64,000 bases of DNA from contig NZ_CP021251.1 of assembly GCF_002155265.1 (NCBI RefSeq), positions 620,001 through 684,000 on the forward strand, given 5' to 3'. The notes beneath the pieces are model-generated. The model had not been told where the DNA came from. It made no database searches and saw only the letters and a list, made by a program, of their open reading frames with translations. Position numbers and translations under genes: made by a program. Positions within the stretch are counted from its first letter, which is position 1. Each line of letters opens with the position of its first letter. Below are positions 11,802 through 20,523 of this stretch, piece after piece. The DNA is from Corynebacterium pseudotuberculosis (GTDB lineage Bacteria; Actinomycetota; Actinomycetes; Mycobacteriales; Mycobacteriaceae).

Positions 11802-13125
11802 GCGACTAAGCCTAGATCCTCAAGACCCTAATAGTGCGCGTCTTCCCCACGAGAGAGGGCATAGTGGCGATGAAAAAATTGCAGGGGACACGCCATTAGG
11901 GCTTTTCGACGTCACAGACGGGAGCCGCATAGATGGGCACTTAGAGGCTCACGCGGGGCAACCTGGTGCAGCGCTCTATTACCGGGCGATGAACATTTTG
12001 ACCACGGTTTTGTTGATTGTCTCCGTGGGAGGGGTTGTGCGCTTAGACACCCGATCAGCGATGATCGCGGTAGCGCTTAGCGCCTTTTTTGCGCTTATTT
12101 ACTCGCTTATTGTGCTCCGCCAATACACAAAGCTATGGCAGATCCTGCTTCTTCTTGCTGCATTGACGCTGGTATGGGTTCTGATGATTCCGGTTATCCC
12201 GGTATCCGTGTACATGGTATTTCCGCTGTTTTTTCTATATTTACGCGTATTGCCAGACATACGGGGGATCATTGCGGTCATTGGCGCAGCCCTCATCGCG
12301 ATCTTTAGTCAGATGCCAGACCTCACTCTAGGAGCAGTTATGGGTCCGCTTGTCTCTGCTCTTGTGGTTATCGCGATTCACTTTGCTTTTGAGGCGATCT
12401 GGAAGGGCGCACGAGAGCGCGATTTATTGATCCGCGAGCTTATCTCTACGCGTTCACAGCTGGCAGAGACAGAACGCGCGGCAGGAGTGGCTGCCGAACG
12501 CCAGCGCATTGCGCATGAAATTCACGATACGCTGGCGCAGGGGCTATCGAGTATTCAAATGCTGCTGCGGGTGTCAGAACAAGATATTAAAAACTCCAGT
12601 ATGAGTGAGGCCGAACAAGCTGTTCCTCTGAAGCGGATGGAGTTAGCCCGCACTACTGCTGCAGATAATTTGAGTGAGGTGCGCGCGATGATTGCGGCGC
12701 TGCAGCCGGCGGCGTTGAGTAAAACCTCGTTGGAGGGTGCGTTACATCGCGTTGCTGAACAGATCGTTTCTCCGGAGATTTCTATTCTGGTTGAAGGGGT
12801 AGAACGGCAGTTGCCTATGCGTACAGAGGCCGCCTTGCTGCGTATCGGTCAGGGGGCGCTGGGGAACGTCGCAAAGCATTCTCAGGCGACGAGGTGTCAA
12901 GTGACTCTCACGTATGCGGATGATGAAGTACGCCTGGACGTTGTGGATAACGGTCAAGGATTTGACCCTGAACACGTGGCTAACCGCCCGGCAGGGCTAG
13001 GGCACATCGGGATTAACGCTATGAGGCAGCGAGCAGAGGAACAGGGCGGAACTCTTGAAGTGGAATCCGCGCCGGGTGATGGCACAGCTGTATCTGTGGC
13101 GCTTCCCATACGTGCGGAGGCTTAA
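11800..13125 (+). CDS. hrrS: heme-responsive sensor histidine kinase HrrS
   Basis: A NarL-type sensor kinase of about 441 residues. Six hydrophobic segments (about 65-200) form the membrane sensor, then a linker helix, the HisKA_3 motif ERQRIAHEIHDTLAQG with phospho-acceptor His242, and a HATPase domain with DVVDNGQGFDP and GLGHIGINAMRQRAEEQGG. HrrS/HrrA of corynebacteria react to heme and control heme oxygenase and heme-synthesis genes; the assignment rests on the sortase-lipoprotein neighbourhood and the partner below rather than on motifs unique to HrrS. ChrS is the main alternative, but no hrtAB exporter is adjacent. The frame stays open 180 bases upstream through the lipoprotein gene; ATG 11800 was taken as the first outside most of that gene. 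Confidence 0.8.
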   Translation: MRLSLDPQDPNSARLPHERGHSGDEKIAGDTPLGLFDVTDGSRIDGHLEAHAGQPGAALYYRAMNILTTVLLIVSVGGVVRLDTRSAMIAVALSAFFALIYSLIVLRQYTKLWQILLLLAALTLVWVLMIPVIPVSVYMVFPLFFLYLRVLPDIRGIIAVIGAALIAIFSQMPDLTLGAVMGPLVSALVVIAIHFAFEAIWKGARERDLLIRELISTRSQLAETERAAGVAAERQRIAHEIHDTLAQGLSSIQMLLRVSEQDIKNSSMSEAEQAVPLKRMELARTTAADNLSEVRAMIAALQPAALSKTSLEGALHRVAEQIVSPEISILVEGVERQLPMRTEAALLRIGQGALGNVAKHSQATRCQVTLTYADDEVRLDVVDNGQGFDPEHVANRPAGLGHIGINAMRQRAEEQGGTLEVESAPGDGTAVSVALPIRAEA

Positions 13126-13193
13126 TGCTCAAAGTACTGTATCTATCTTATGGATGGGGTAAAGCGGCAGGTGACACGATATAGAATTACTTA

Positions 13194-13212
13194 CAAGGGT
13201 GGGCTAAGTTAG
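13194..13212 (+). promoter_or_regulatory. possible DtxR-like site before hrrA
   Basis: In the 146-base gap between hrrS and hrrA, TATAGAAT near 13180 looks like a -10. Just after it, bases 13194-13212 match the 19-base DtxR consensus at 12 of 19 positions on the minus strand by my hand alignment. Iron control of hrrA is known in C. glutamicum, which makes a separate, DtxR-controlled hrrA promoter reasonable. The match is only moderate. Confidence 0.4.
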
Positions 13213-13271
13213 TTGTGTGTCTGCCCCGCCAGTGCGTGGCGTAGCAGGAAAAAGAAAGGCGTGATCATCAC

Positions 13272-13910
13272 ATGATTCGAGTTTTGCTTGCCGACGACCA
13301 CGAGATCGTTCGACTTGGTCTGCGTGCAGTTTTAGAAAGCGCGGATGATATCGAGGTTATCGGTGAGGTAGCCACCGCAGAAGGCGCTATAGCGGCAGCC
13401 CAAGCGGGTGGCATCGATGTGATTCTCATGGACCTACGCTTTGGGCCAGGGGTAGAGGGCACTCGGCTGACCAACGGTGCCGACGCTACAGCTGAGATAA
13501 AACGGACCATGGAAAAATCGCCTCACGTATTGGTGGTAACCAACTATGACACCGACGCAGATATCTTGGGCGCGATTGAAGCAGGCGCACTTGGCTATCT
13601 GCTTAAGGACGCTCCGCCGGAAGAATTGCTTGCTGCAGTTCGTTCTGCCGCTGAAGGCGACTCCACGCTTTCCCCCACGGTAGCCAACCGTCTGATGACG
13701 CGCGTCCGCACCCCGCGTACCTCATTGACCCCACGGGAGCTAGAGGTATTGAAATTGGTGGCTGGAGGTTCCTCCAACCGCGATATTGGTCGTGTTCTCT
13801 TGCTCTCTGAGGCTACAGTGAAGAGCCATCTTGTTCATATCTATGACAAGCTGGGTGTTCGCTCGCGTACCTCGGCGGTCGCGATTGCTCGGGAGCAAGG
13901 CGTTTTGTAG
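13272..13910 (+). CDS. hrrA: heme-responsive response regulator HrrA
   Basis: A 212-residue NarL/LuxR-type regulator. The receiver domain (1-125) has acidic residues DDH at 8-10, phospho-acceptor Asp54 in ILMDLRFGPG, and the conserved Lys of LLKDAPPEE near 111. The output domain starts at SLTPRELEVLKLVAGGSSNR and carries the helix-turn-helix SEATVKSHLVHIYDKLGV. As partner of HrrS it would activate hmuO and restrain heme synthesis when heme is present. The best ribosome site, AGAAAGG, is about 14 bases from the ATG, longer than usual. Its own promoter probably lies in the upstream gap. Confidence 0.85.
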   Translation: MIRVLLADDHEIVRLGLRAVLESADDIEVIGEVATAEGAIAAAQAGGIDVILMDLRFGPGVEGTRLTNGADATAEIKRTMEKSPHVLVVTNYDTDADILGAIEAGALGYLLKDAPPEELLAAVRSAAEGDSTLSPTVANRLMTRVRTPRTSLTPRELEVLKLVAGGSSNRDIGRVLLLSEATVKSHLVHIYDKLGVRSRTSAVAIAREQGVL

Positions 13911-13958
13911 GACGGAGTCTTGCGCGCCTGTGGTGGGGAGGCGCGTGTGAGGCATCGT

Positions 13959-14279
13959 CTAGCGCTTGTGGGCTTGGACGTATGCGTCAATGACCTCTTG
14001 CGGGATCTTGCCACGTGCCGCAATATCTATTTTTTTAGACTTAGCCCACTGCCGCACGTCCTTGGGGTCGTGACCCACGGGGGTGCGCTGGCTCATAGTT
14101 CTGGAGGCCTTCTCCGTATACGGGCGGATTGCCTCGCGGAACTTTTCTGCGTTTTCTTCCGAGAGATCGATGGTGAAGTCTTCTCCATCAAAGCTAAAAG
14201 AGATAACTCGGACCTCGGACTCATCGAGGGGCGTATTATCTATGTCATCAAAAAACTGGGTGATTTCTCGGCGTGCCAT
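13959..14279 (-). CDS. lsr2: Lsr2-family nucleoid-associated protein
   Basis: A 106-residue H-NS-like xenogeneic silencer. The N-terminal dimerisation domain starts MARREITQFFDDIDN and has FSFDGEDFTIDLSEENAEKF. The C-terminal DNA-binding domain has DPKDVRQWAKSKKIDIAARG and GKIPQEVIDAYVQAH. The minor-groove clamp is RGK here where mycobacterial Lsr2 has RGR, a conservative change. Lsr2 binds AT-rich DNA and represses foreign genes; its corynebacterial counterpart is called CgpS in C. glutamicum. It converges on hrrA, and some 500 bp of AT-rich DNA lie upstream of it, a likely self-binding region. Confidence 0.88.
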   Translation of the reverse strand: MARREITQFFDDIDNTPLDESEVRVISFSFDGEDFTIDLSEENAEKFREAIRPYTEKASRTMSQRTPVGHDPKDVRQWAKSKKIDIAARGKIPQEVIDAYVQAHKR

Positions 14280-14803
14280 GTTAATGCCCTTTTACTATTA
14301 ATCGCTCACTGCGCTTACCTATGCACTTGTATGCCTATGCATCGGTAGGCGTTTGTAACAAAGAGGCATGTGCCAGCATTGCTAAATTCACGATCAAAGA
14401 TATGCAAACAATAAAGAATGCTCTTTGAGGTGAACTGATTTAATATATTATCTCTAAAACTTTCAATTACTAGACGCCTTTCTGATAAAAAATTAATTTT
14501 GGCCGTATTTATGGAATGTATTTAATTCCTTTTTGTTATTGCTTTGATATCTTCCTGGTGAATTTTATTGCCATTTTGAGATGGAATCTTTTGAACATAA
14601 TGTTCTTTTGTGAATTTTTCTCAATTTCTAAGATATTCCAAAATAAGAGTTTTAATTTACTTATTTCGTATGGTGGGGAGATATAGCATAAAAATTATGG
14701 TGTTTAATTCGTATGGGGGTAGAAATATAACAATAAAAAATGAGCCAAATCGGTGATTTGACTCATTGAAACCCCACTAAGGCGATGGGGCAGTGGGTTG
14801 GCT
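14280..14803. other. AT-rich intergenic region upstream of lsr2
   Basis: About 520 bases without a credible gene. From roughly 14390 to 14740 the DNA is conspicuously AT-rich, with many A/T runs, unlike the rest of the window. Its place directly upstream of an Lsr2-type silencer gene makes it a natural Lsr2 binding and autoregulation site, which is inference. The lsr2 promoter must lie in the proximal part. Confidence 0.6.
14731..14767 (-). terminator. terminator of the DUF6474 gene
   Basis: On the minus strand a 12 bp near-perfect stem (14739-14750 with 14755-14766) is followed by a T-run, the complement of CAATAAAAAA at 14731-14740. It lies about 40 bases past the stop of the gene ending at 14804. 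Confidence 0.75.
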
Positions 14804-15436
14804 TTAGCTCTCAATCTTGTTTTGGATCTGGCGTCCCAACTGATCTAAATCCTTATTGATGCTGCGGTGACTACGTTGACGCAGTTCGGGGGTCATAAAC
14901 TCTGCGTTGTCTACGGCAAAGTCGAGATCCTGAAGGCGTTGTTCAACGTCAGTGACAAAGCCCTTGGGCAGAGAAGAAAGCTTGACGGAGCTATTCATCC
15001 CCGCAATGCGTGCCTTAATTTCTGCACCATGCCCGCTGAATCGCCCCAGGTCTTCTGCGCTGACTCCCAACTTCATGGCACGGCGCTTAGCGGCTTCTTC
15101 TTTTGCCAGTGTGATTCCCCGATAGACGAGGGGAAGGGCGATTGGGATGATTGCTCGGGCTGCACCTGCATAGCGCAGTATATTATTCTTATTAAACTTG
15201 CCGGCTTTGAGCTGTTCAAGGGTATTTTTAGCCATTTTCTCTTCGTGCTTACGCTTGGCTTTGAGACCCTTTTTCTCTTCCTTGAGCAACTTCTTTTCTT
15301 GACGAGCAAGGAACTTATCGCGTTTGAACTCGAGTTTGGCAGCTTCCTTGGCTTCCTGGCGGGCACGCACCTTGGCAGCTTTGATCTCTGCCTTGGTTTT
15401 TGCGCGTGCCTTACGGATAGATTCAAACAATCCCAT
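14804..15436 (-). CDS. DUF6474-family protein
   Basis: A 210-residue protein starting MGLFESIRKARAKTKAEIKA. Residues 8-85 are a highly charged Lys/Glu/Ala/Arg helix, likely a coiled coil, then a short hydrophobic stretch (AGAARAIIPIALPLVYRGITL, about 95-115) and a C-terminal helical part. This matches the actinobacterial DUF6474 family; no function is known. ATG 15436 was chosen over an upstream in-frame codon because GAAGGAAAC stands right before it. It diverges from the nuclease gene at 15595. Confidence 0.75.
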   Translation of the reverse strand: MGLFESIRKARAKTKAEIKAAKVRARQEAKEAAKLEFKRDKFLARQEKKLLKEEKKGLKAKRKHEEKMAKNTLEQLKAGKFNKNNILRYAGAARAIIPIALPLVYRGITLAKEEAAKRRAMKLGVSAEDLGRFSGHGAEIKARIAGMNSSVKLSSLPKGFVTDVEQRLQDLDFAVDNAEFMTPELRQRSHRSINKDLDQLGRQIQNKIES

Positions 15437-15594
15437 GGTTGTTTCCTTCACTCGTACGTATGCTCGTCTCTCGATTCTAAGAGTATCGGTGGGGAGGGCG
15501 ATACCTCGTTGACATAACAACGTGTTGTGTGATCCTCACCGGAACCCAGTTCAATTCCACAGTACCCGTACTCGTGCAATAGGCTGGGATACTT

Positions 15595-17157
15595 GTGGAA
15601 ACCGATATATGCTTGCAACCTTCTGATCTGGTGGGCTGCCGCTACCGGCTCGTACAAGCTAGTCGGCACCCAGGCGTAGCGCCAACGCACAATTCCCAGC
15701 TCAGATATGAACGTCGTATGCAGGCAAAGGAAGAGGCTCGTGCGTTTTTCCCCACCGGGCCGAGCATAGGAGACCCCCGGAATTTCCTGCGCATCGATAT
15801 CCCCCCGCAGGGGAGCACCGCATCAGAAGCAGTTGGCACGGAAGCTGTTGAAACGGACCCAGACGCGCCGTGGCTTGCCACATTGGAGGCGCTTGCCGCG
15901 CAGGCCACCATTATCACTAATCCTGTTCTCCTAGGGGAAGACGATGGCCGAGCGTGGCGAGTACGTCTGGATGCCCTGGTGCGTAGATCCGAGGGGACCT
16001 ACATGCCGATCCTTATCTCTAACCACCGGATAGCTAGGCCACACCATCAGAAAACAATTAAGGTGATGGCTACCTCGCGTCTGGGTCTGGGCACTCCCTA
16101 CTCTGCTCATTTCAAGCTCAAACACCATGCTGCAGATTCTTATACCTTGGCCCTTGCATCACGCGCGCTTGATCGCCTGGGAGTGGGAAGTAGCCGCGCC
16201 GGGTTGATAGGGCAGGATCGCGAGCTGGTTTTCCTTCTTAATACAGATTTCTTTCAGCAAGGTCTTGATGTTGCTCTTGCGGTTCCGGACCCGGAGCATG
16301 CTCGTCGCGTTAAAGAATGCGCAAGCTGTAGATATTGGGATTTCTGCGAACAGGAGCTGAGGGCCTCCGATGACCTCAGCCTTTTTCTTTCGGGTGATCG
16401 TGGCGATCCATATCGGGAGCGCGGTATCACTACTGTGGATGGGCTTGTCGACGCCAACCTAGGGGCGCCCTCGCAGCTCGCGCGGGCATGGCGCGACGGG
16501 GTAGATATATTGCGAAAGTCTCCTGATGTAACCTTCCCGCGCTTTGATATAGAAATTGATATTGACGTGGAAGCCTATTTGGACCAAGGAGCCTATCTTT
16601 GGGGCGCGTACGACGGCGAGGAGTACCGACCCTTTGTCACGTGGGAGGGCCTTGGTGACGAGTCTGAGGCACAGGCGTTTGCAAAGATGTGGACGTGGCT
16701 CAAACAGCGGCGTAACGCGGCGATTGCAGCTGGCAAAACCATAGGCGTGTTCTGCTATTCCTCTCACGGGGAAAACCACTGGCTTAAATTTTCCGCTCGC
16801 CGCTTCCATGGACGCTATGAGGGGGTTCCTAGTGAAGCCGAGGTTTCTCAATTCATTGCTTCTGATGAATGGCAAGATGTTTTTGTGGCTGTAAAAAAGC
16901 AACTTGCTGGGCCAAAGGGACTTGGGCTCAAAGTGGTTGCACCCGCAGCGGGGTTCCATTGGGATGCTGAAGACGTTGACGGAGAGACAAGCGTGCATCT
17001 TTATCGGGAAGCCACAGGAGACGTTGTTGGGGCTGATTGTGAGGCCGCTCGGGCTACTCTCCTGAGCTATAACGGCGATGACTGTAAGGCCACGGCTGCC
17101 GTGCGTCGTTGGTTGTCGGAGGGCGCGCCGGGCGTTCCGGCGCTGGAAAATGGCTAA
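15595..17157 (+). CDS. TM0106-type RecB-like putative nuclease
   Basis: A 520-residue protein with the layout of the TM0106 RecB-like nuclease family. The N-terminal half carries a PD-(D/E)xK-like core: WRVRLDALVR and, further on, KTIKVMATSRLG. A cysteine group follows, CASCRYWDFC near 240-250, similar to cluster-binding cysteines in RecB-like nucleases, although only three cysteines stand close together. The C-terminal half (about 310-515) is RNase H-like: FDIEIDIDVEAYLDQGAYLWG holds the first acidic pair and YNGDDCKATAAVRRWL the last. The start is a GTG with a weak ribosome site (GGCTGGGA). Its role in DNA or RNA metabolism is unproven. The glycosyltransferase gene starts 42 bases on. Confidence 0.75.
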   Translation: METDICLQPSDLVGCRYRLVQASRHPGVAPTHNSQLRYERRMQAKEEARAFFPTGPSIGDPRNFLRIDIPPQGSTASEAVGTEAVETDPDAPWLATLEALAAQATIITNPVLLGEDDGRAWRVRLDALVRRSEGTYMPILISNHRIARPHHQKTIKVMATSRLGLGTPYSAHFKLKHHAADSYTLALASRALDRLGVGSSRAGLIGQDRELVFLLNTDFFQQGLDVALAVPDPEHARRVKECASCRYWDFCEQELRASDDLSLFLSGDRGDPYRERGITTVDGLVDANLGAPSQLARAWRDGVDILRKSPDVTFPRFDIEIDIDVEAYLDQGAYLWGAYDGEEYRPFVTWEGLGDESEAQAFAKMWTWLKQRRNAAIAAGKTIGVFCYSSHGENHWLKFSARRFHGRYEGVPSEAEVSQFIASDEWQDVFVAVKKQLAGPKGLGLKVVAPAAGFHWDAEDVDGETSVHLYREATGDVVGADCEAARATLLSYNGDDCKATAAVRRWLSEGAPGVPALENG

Positions 17158-17199
17158 AGAATTTGCCTTGAATTTGGTGCTCTGAATACTGTTGCTGCT

Positions 17200-18570
17200 G
17201 TGAATAAACAAATGCCCAGTTCTGGCCCACAATTAGCGGCAACCCTCGCCAGAGTGTCGGCACGGCGCTCGACCTGGGCGGCGTCGATAGTGCTTAGCGT
17301 TATTATCCTAGGCCTATGGCTGGTGAGCAAAGACATCCTGTTTTTCCGAGGCATCCCTGACAATTTTGATGCGTACTTCCGGTACCACATCGATTTCGAT
17401 GTATACCGCGAAGGTGCCAAGGCCTTTCTCGCTGGCGATAACCTCTATACTCGCGGCTATTCAGTTGGCGGCGTCTCACTGCCGTTCACATATCCCCCCT
17501 TTGCAGCACTAGTATTTGTGCCCTTTACGTTGCTTAGCGTCAACTTTGGTGCCACGATCTTATGTTTAACGTCGGTGCTTGCCCTATGGTGGTGCGTGGT
17601 TTTGGCAACACGCAGCGTTATGCCCGATTGGGGTAGGGCATCCGTGTATGGTTTTGCCGCAGTGATTCTGAGCGCGGCGCTTCTCATGGAACCTGTCAGA
17701 GACACCATGGGGTTTGCTCAGGTCAATGTGCTTCTTATGATGCTCGTCATCATCGATGTTCTTGCCCGTCGCACGGTGCTCCCGCGCGGCAGTCTGGTAG
17801 GAATCGCAGCTGCTATCAAGTTGACGCCGGCGGTATTCGGCTTGTACTTCCTGATCAAAAAAGACTACAAAGCTGCCGCTTGGAGCGTTGCTTCCGGCAT
17901 CGGTGTGACCCTTATGACCTGGCTGATTGCGCCGCAGACCTCCAAAACCTACTGGTTTGAGACTCTAAGCGACCCGGGTCGCATTGGGGATCTCACATGG
18001 CCAAGTAACCAGTCCTTCCGAGGGGTCATCGCCCGCTTCTTTGGTCAAGAATCGCACACCACTTTATGGGCAGTAGCCTGCCTCCTTGTTTTTGCGGTAC
18101 TCGCATGGTTGATGTGGGTGCTGCTTGGTCGCGGGCACGCGGCCGCCGCGCTATGCGTAAATTCCCTGTTGGCGCTCCTCTGCTCTCCAGTATCGTGGTC
18201 TCATCACTGGGTTTGGGTAGTAGTAGCTGTTGCAGTGGCTATCGTGACGGCTGCCCGTCACTGGGGGATGTCCGCCGCGGCCTACCCATTGATGGCCGGC
18301 AGCGTTGGTGCTGTTGTTATTACCGTGTGCAGTGGGCATTGGTTGCTGCCGCGTTACGACGGCGCACCTATGCGTTGGAACCTGGCCCAACATCTTTTTG
18401 GTGATTCCTACGTGCTTATGGCGATCCTGGTGCTAGTGGCTATGAGCGTTTGGCTGATCAAGCCATGGGGGATGCTAGCAGGAAAAGTACTGGGGAACAT
18501 TACATATGCTGTGGCAGCGGGATGGGCTGTGGTGAGCGGGTATACGCTTTTTACTTCATATCCTTTTTAG
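17200..18570 (+). CDS. GT87-family polyprenol-dependent mannosyltransferase
   Basis: A 456-residue membrane protein with about ten to twelve hydrophobic helices, consistent with the GT-C fold of family GT87 (formerly DUF2029). Near the start, FDVYREGAKAFLAGDNLYTR contains the acidic residue that the family uses for catalysis. PFTYPPFAALVFVPF and AAAIKLTPAVFGLYFLIKK are also typical, as is WPSNQSFRGVIARFFG. Family members use polyprenyl-phosphate sugars to build lipomannan, PIM or arabinan; which one this is cannot be told. No good ribosome site is seen at GTG 17200; ATG 17212 is an alternative. Its 3' end overlaps the convergent MazG-like gene by 20 bases. Confidence 0.8.
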   Translation: MNKQMPSSGPQLAATLARVSARRSTWAASIVLSVIILGLWLVSKDILFFRGIPDNFDAYFRYHIDFDVYREGAKAFLAGDNLYTRGYSVGGVSLPFTYPPFAALVFVPFTLLSVNFGATILCLTSVLALWWCVVLATRSVMPDWGRASVYGFAAVILSAALLMEPVRDTMGFAQVNVLLMMLVIIDVLARRTVLPRGSLVGIAAAIKLTPAVFGLYFLIKKDYKAAAWSVASGIGVTLMTWLIAPQTSKTYWFETLSDPGRIGDLTWPSNQSFRGVIARFFGQESHTTLWAVACLLVFAVLAWLMWVLLGRGHAAAALCVNSLLALLCSPVSWSHHWVWVVVAVAVAIVTAARHWGMSAAAYPLMAGSVGAVVITVCSGHWLLPRYDGAPMRWNLAQHLFGDSYVLMAILVLVAMSVWLIKPWGMLAGKVLGNITYAVAAGWAVVSGYTLFTSYPF

Positions 18571-18871
18571 CCGGGGATGTTTGGGCTACAGGATATTTGA
18601 TTGCTGTTTGCTTCATCTTATTGATTATGAGGTCATGTGGGTTTGACCCAAGTTCGTGCGCCAGAAGATACGCGTAGGAGAGAACATCGGCTAGCTCATC
18701 ACGCACAGCATTGATGTCTGTGACCTGATCATCCCACTGGAAGCATTCCAAGAGCTCACCAGCCTCAATGGCTACTGACTTGGCTAGATTAGCCGGGCTA
18801 TGGAATTGTGCCCAGTTTCGTTCCTCACGGAAATTCAATAAAGCTCGTAATGTTTCATTTTGATTAGACAT
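18551..18871 (-). CDS. MazG-like nucleotide pyrophosphohydrolase
   Basis: A 106-residue all-alpha protein of the MazG/RS21-C6 (dCTPase) type, which hydrolyses (d)NTPs to the monophosphate and pyrophosphate as house-cleaning. The metal-binding ExxE and ExxD motifs are clear: SVAIEAGELLECFQWDD and VRDELADVLSYAYLLA. Length is normal for the single-domain group. It starts MSNQNETLRALLNFREERNW. It converges on the GT87 gene with overlapping 3' ends. Confidence 0.88.
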   Translation of the reverse strand: MSNQNETLRALLNFREERNWAQFHSPANLAKSVAIEAGELLECFQWDDQVTDINAVRDELADVLSYAYLLAHELGSNPHDLIINKMKQTAIKYPVAQTSPAKKDMK

Positions 18872-19096
18872 GGGTCAAGTATCGCTTAGATGAGAGGCTT
18901 GGGCACTCCGGCGACACCCTTGAGCGCCAATCTGCTACCGTGGTTGACCTGCTGATGGTCCGTTTGCTTTTGAATGCGTTTTACTTGTGTTGTTTGGTGT
19001 GAGATTTTACATTGTTGTTCAGAGCGACCTGGGGGATTGAGGTCTTTAATAAAAATTATCCTTGTTAACCCTCTGTTCATCTGAAAGCATTCAGAT
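18872..19096. other. intergenic region before the hexose-phosphate transporter
   Basis: About 225 bases, AT-rich near 18990-19080. It begins the accessory block. I see no gene and no clear Shine-Dalgarno before ATG 19097. Confidence 0.4.
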
Positions 19097-20523
19097 ATGA
19101 CTTCCTTTTTCGATCTCAAGAAGATCCCCAACAAAGGGATTCCGCTGGAGCAGCAGAGAAAGGAGTGGCTGGGGCAGTTTCTCAAGGCGTTCTTCGTCGT
19201 CTTCTTCGTGTACATGTCGATGTACTTCATCAGGAACAACTTCAAAGTCGCTCAGCCAATGCTCAAGGAAGAGTTTGGCCTCACCACGCTTCAGCTGGGC
19301 TACATCGGTCTAGCGTTCTCCATTACCTATGGCATAGGTAAAACTCTGGTCGGCTACTTTGTTGACGGACGCAACTCGAAGCGCGTTATTTCGATGCTTC
19401 TGCTCTGTGCATCCGTCATGGTGCTAATGATGGGTCTGCTGCTTAGCTACTTCGGTTCTGTCATCGGAATCTTCATCGTTCTCTGGGGTCTGAACGGCCT
19501 CTTCCAATCCGCGGGTGGGCCCGCGTCATACTCCACAATCTCGCGCTGGGCACCTCGAACAAAGCGAGGTAAATACCTCGGGCTTTGGAATGCATCGCAC
19601 AACGTTGGCGGTGCGCTGGCCGGCGGTATCGCACTATGGGGCGCCAACATGTTCTTCGGCGGAAATGTCGTCGGCATGTTCGTATTCCCGGCTCTCATTG
19701 GCCTTGCGATCGGTGCAATCGGCCTGTTTGTGGGCAAGGACGACCCCGAAGAGCTCGGCTGGAACCGTAGTGAAGAGATCTTCGGCGAGGCGGTCGAGGA
19801 GGAAAACACCGAGACAGAAGACTTAGCTAAGAAAGACGTCTTCTTCACTTATGTTCTAAAAATCCCTGGTTGTGGACTCTATGTATCGCCAACGTATTCG
19901 TCTACATCGTGCGCATCGGCATCGACAACTGGGCGCCGCTATACGTCACGGAAGAATTGCACTTTAGCAAGGGCGACGCAGTCAACACCATCTTCTACTT
20001 TGAGATAGGTGCCCTTGTAGCCAGCCTTCTGTGGGGCTATGTGTCCGACCTGTTGAAGGGGCGTCGGGCGGTGGTCTCCATTGGCTGCCTATTCATGGTT
20101 TACTTTGCGGTCATGCTCTACCGCAACGCTTCCAGCGTGATGATGGTTAATATTGCTCTGCTCATTCTCGGTGCACTGATCTTTGGCCCACAGCTGCTGA
20201 TCGGTGTCTCGTTGGTCGGTTTTGTTCCTAAGCGAGCAGTCAGTGTGGCCAACGGTATGACTGGCACCTTCGGCTACCTTTTCGGCGACTCTATGGCCAA
20301 GGTTGGCCTCGCCGCGATCGCAGACCCGGAGAGGGAGGGCTTAAACGTCTTCGGCTTCCTGCTCCATGGTTGGGGTGCGGTGTTCACCGTGTTCTACTTC
20401 GCGCTGACTATTGGCATCCTTCTGCTGGCAATTGTCGCCATAGGCGAGGAGCGCAAGATTCGAAAACTGCAGGCCGCGGAAGAAGGTGGCGCGGAAGAGG
20501 ACCGCGAGAAGGTGGTCGTTTAA
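19097..20523 (+). pseudogene. uhpT: hexose-phosphate transporter UhpT, frameshifted
   Basis: An organophosphate:phosphate antiporter of the major facilitator superfamily, read in two frames. The first (to 20008) encodes six helices with MYFIRNNFKVAQPMLKEEFG and SRWAPRTKRGKYLGLWNASH; true similarity ends at YVLK near codon 256. From about 19864 the next frame continues WTLCIANVFVYIVRIGIDNW through helices 7-12 to 20523. The E. coli UhpT text runs YVLKN..W.LC.AN.F.Y.VRIGID at this point, so the join is exact. One base is missing in the A-run at 19858-19862: a sixth A would restore the frame. It imports glucose-6-phosphate and similar sugars when intact. A paralogue (glpT) lies at 55704. Confidence 0.88.

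Noticed and set aside
19855..19870. Programmed ribosomal frameshift in uhpT
   Set aside because: No heptameric slippery site with stimulatory hairpin was seen, and the transporter family does not use frameshifting; a lost base is simpler.
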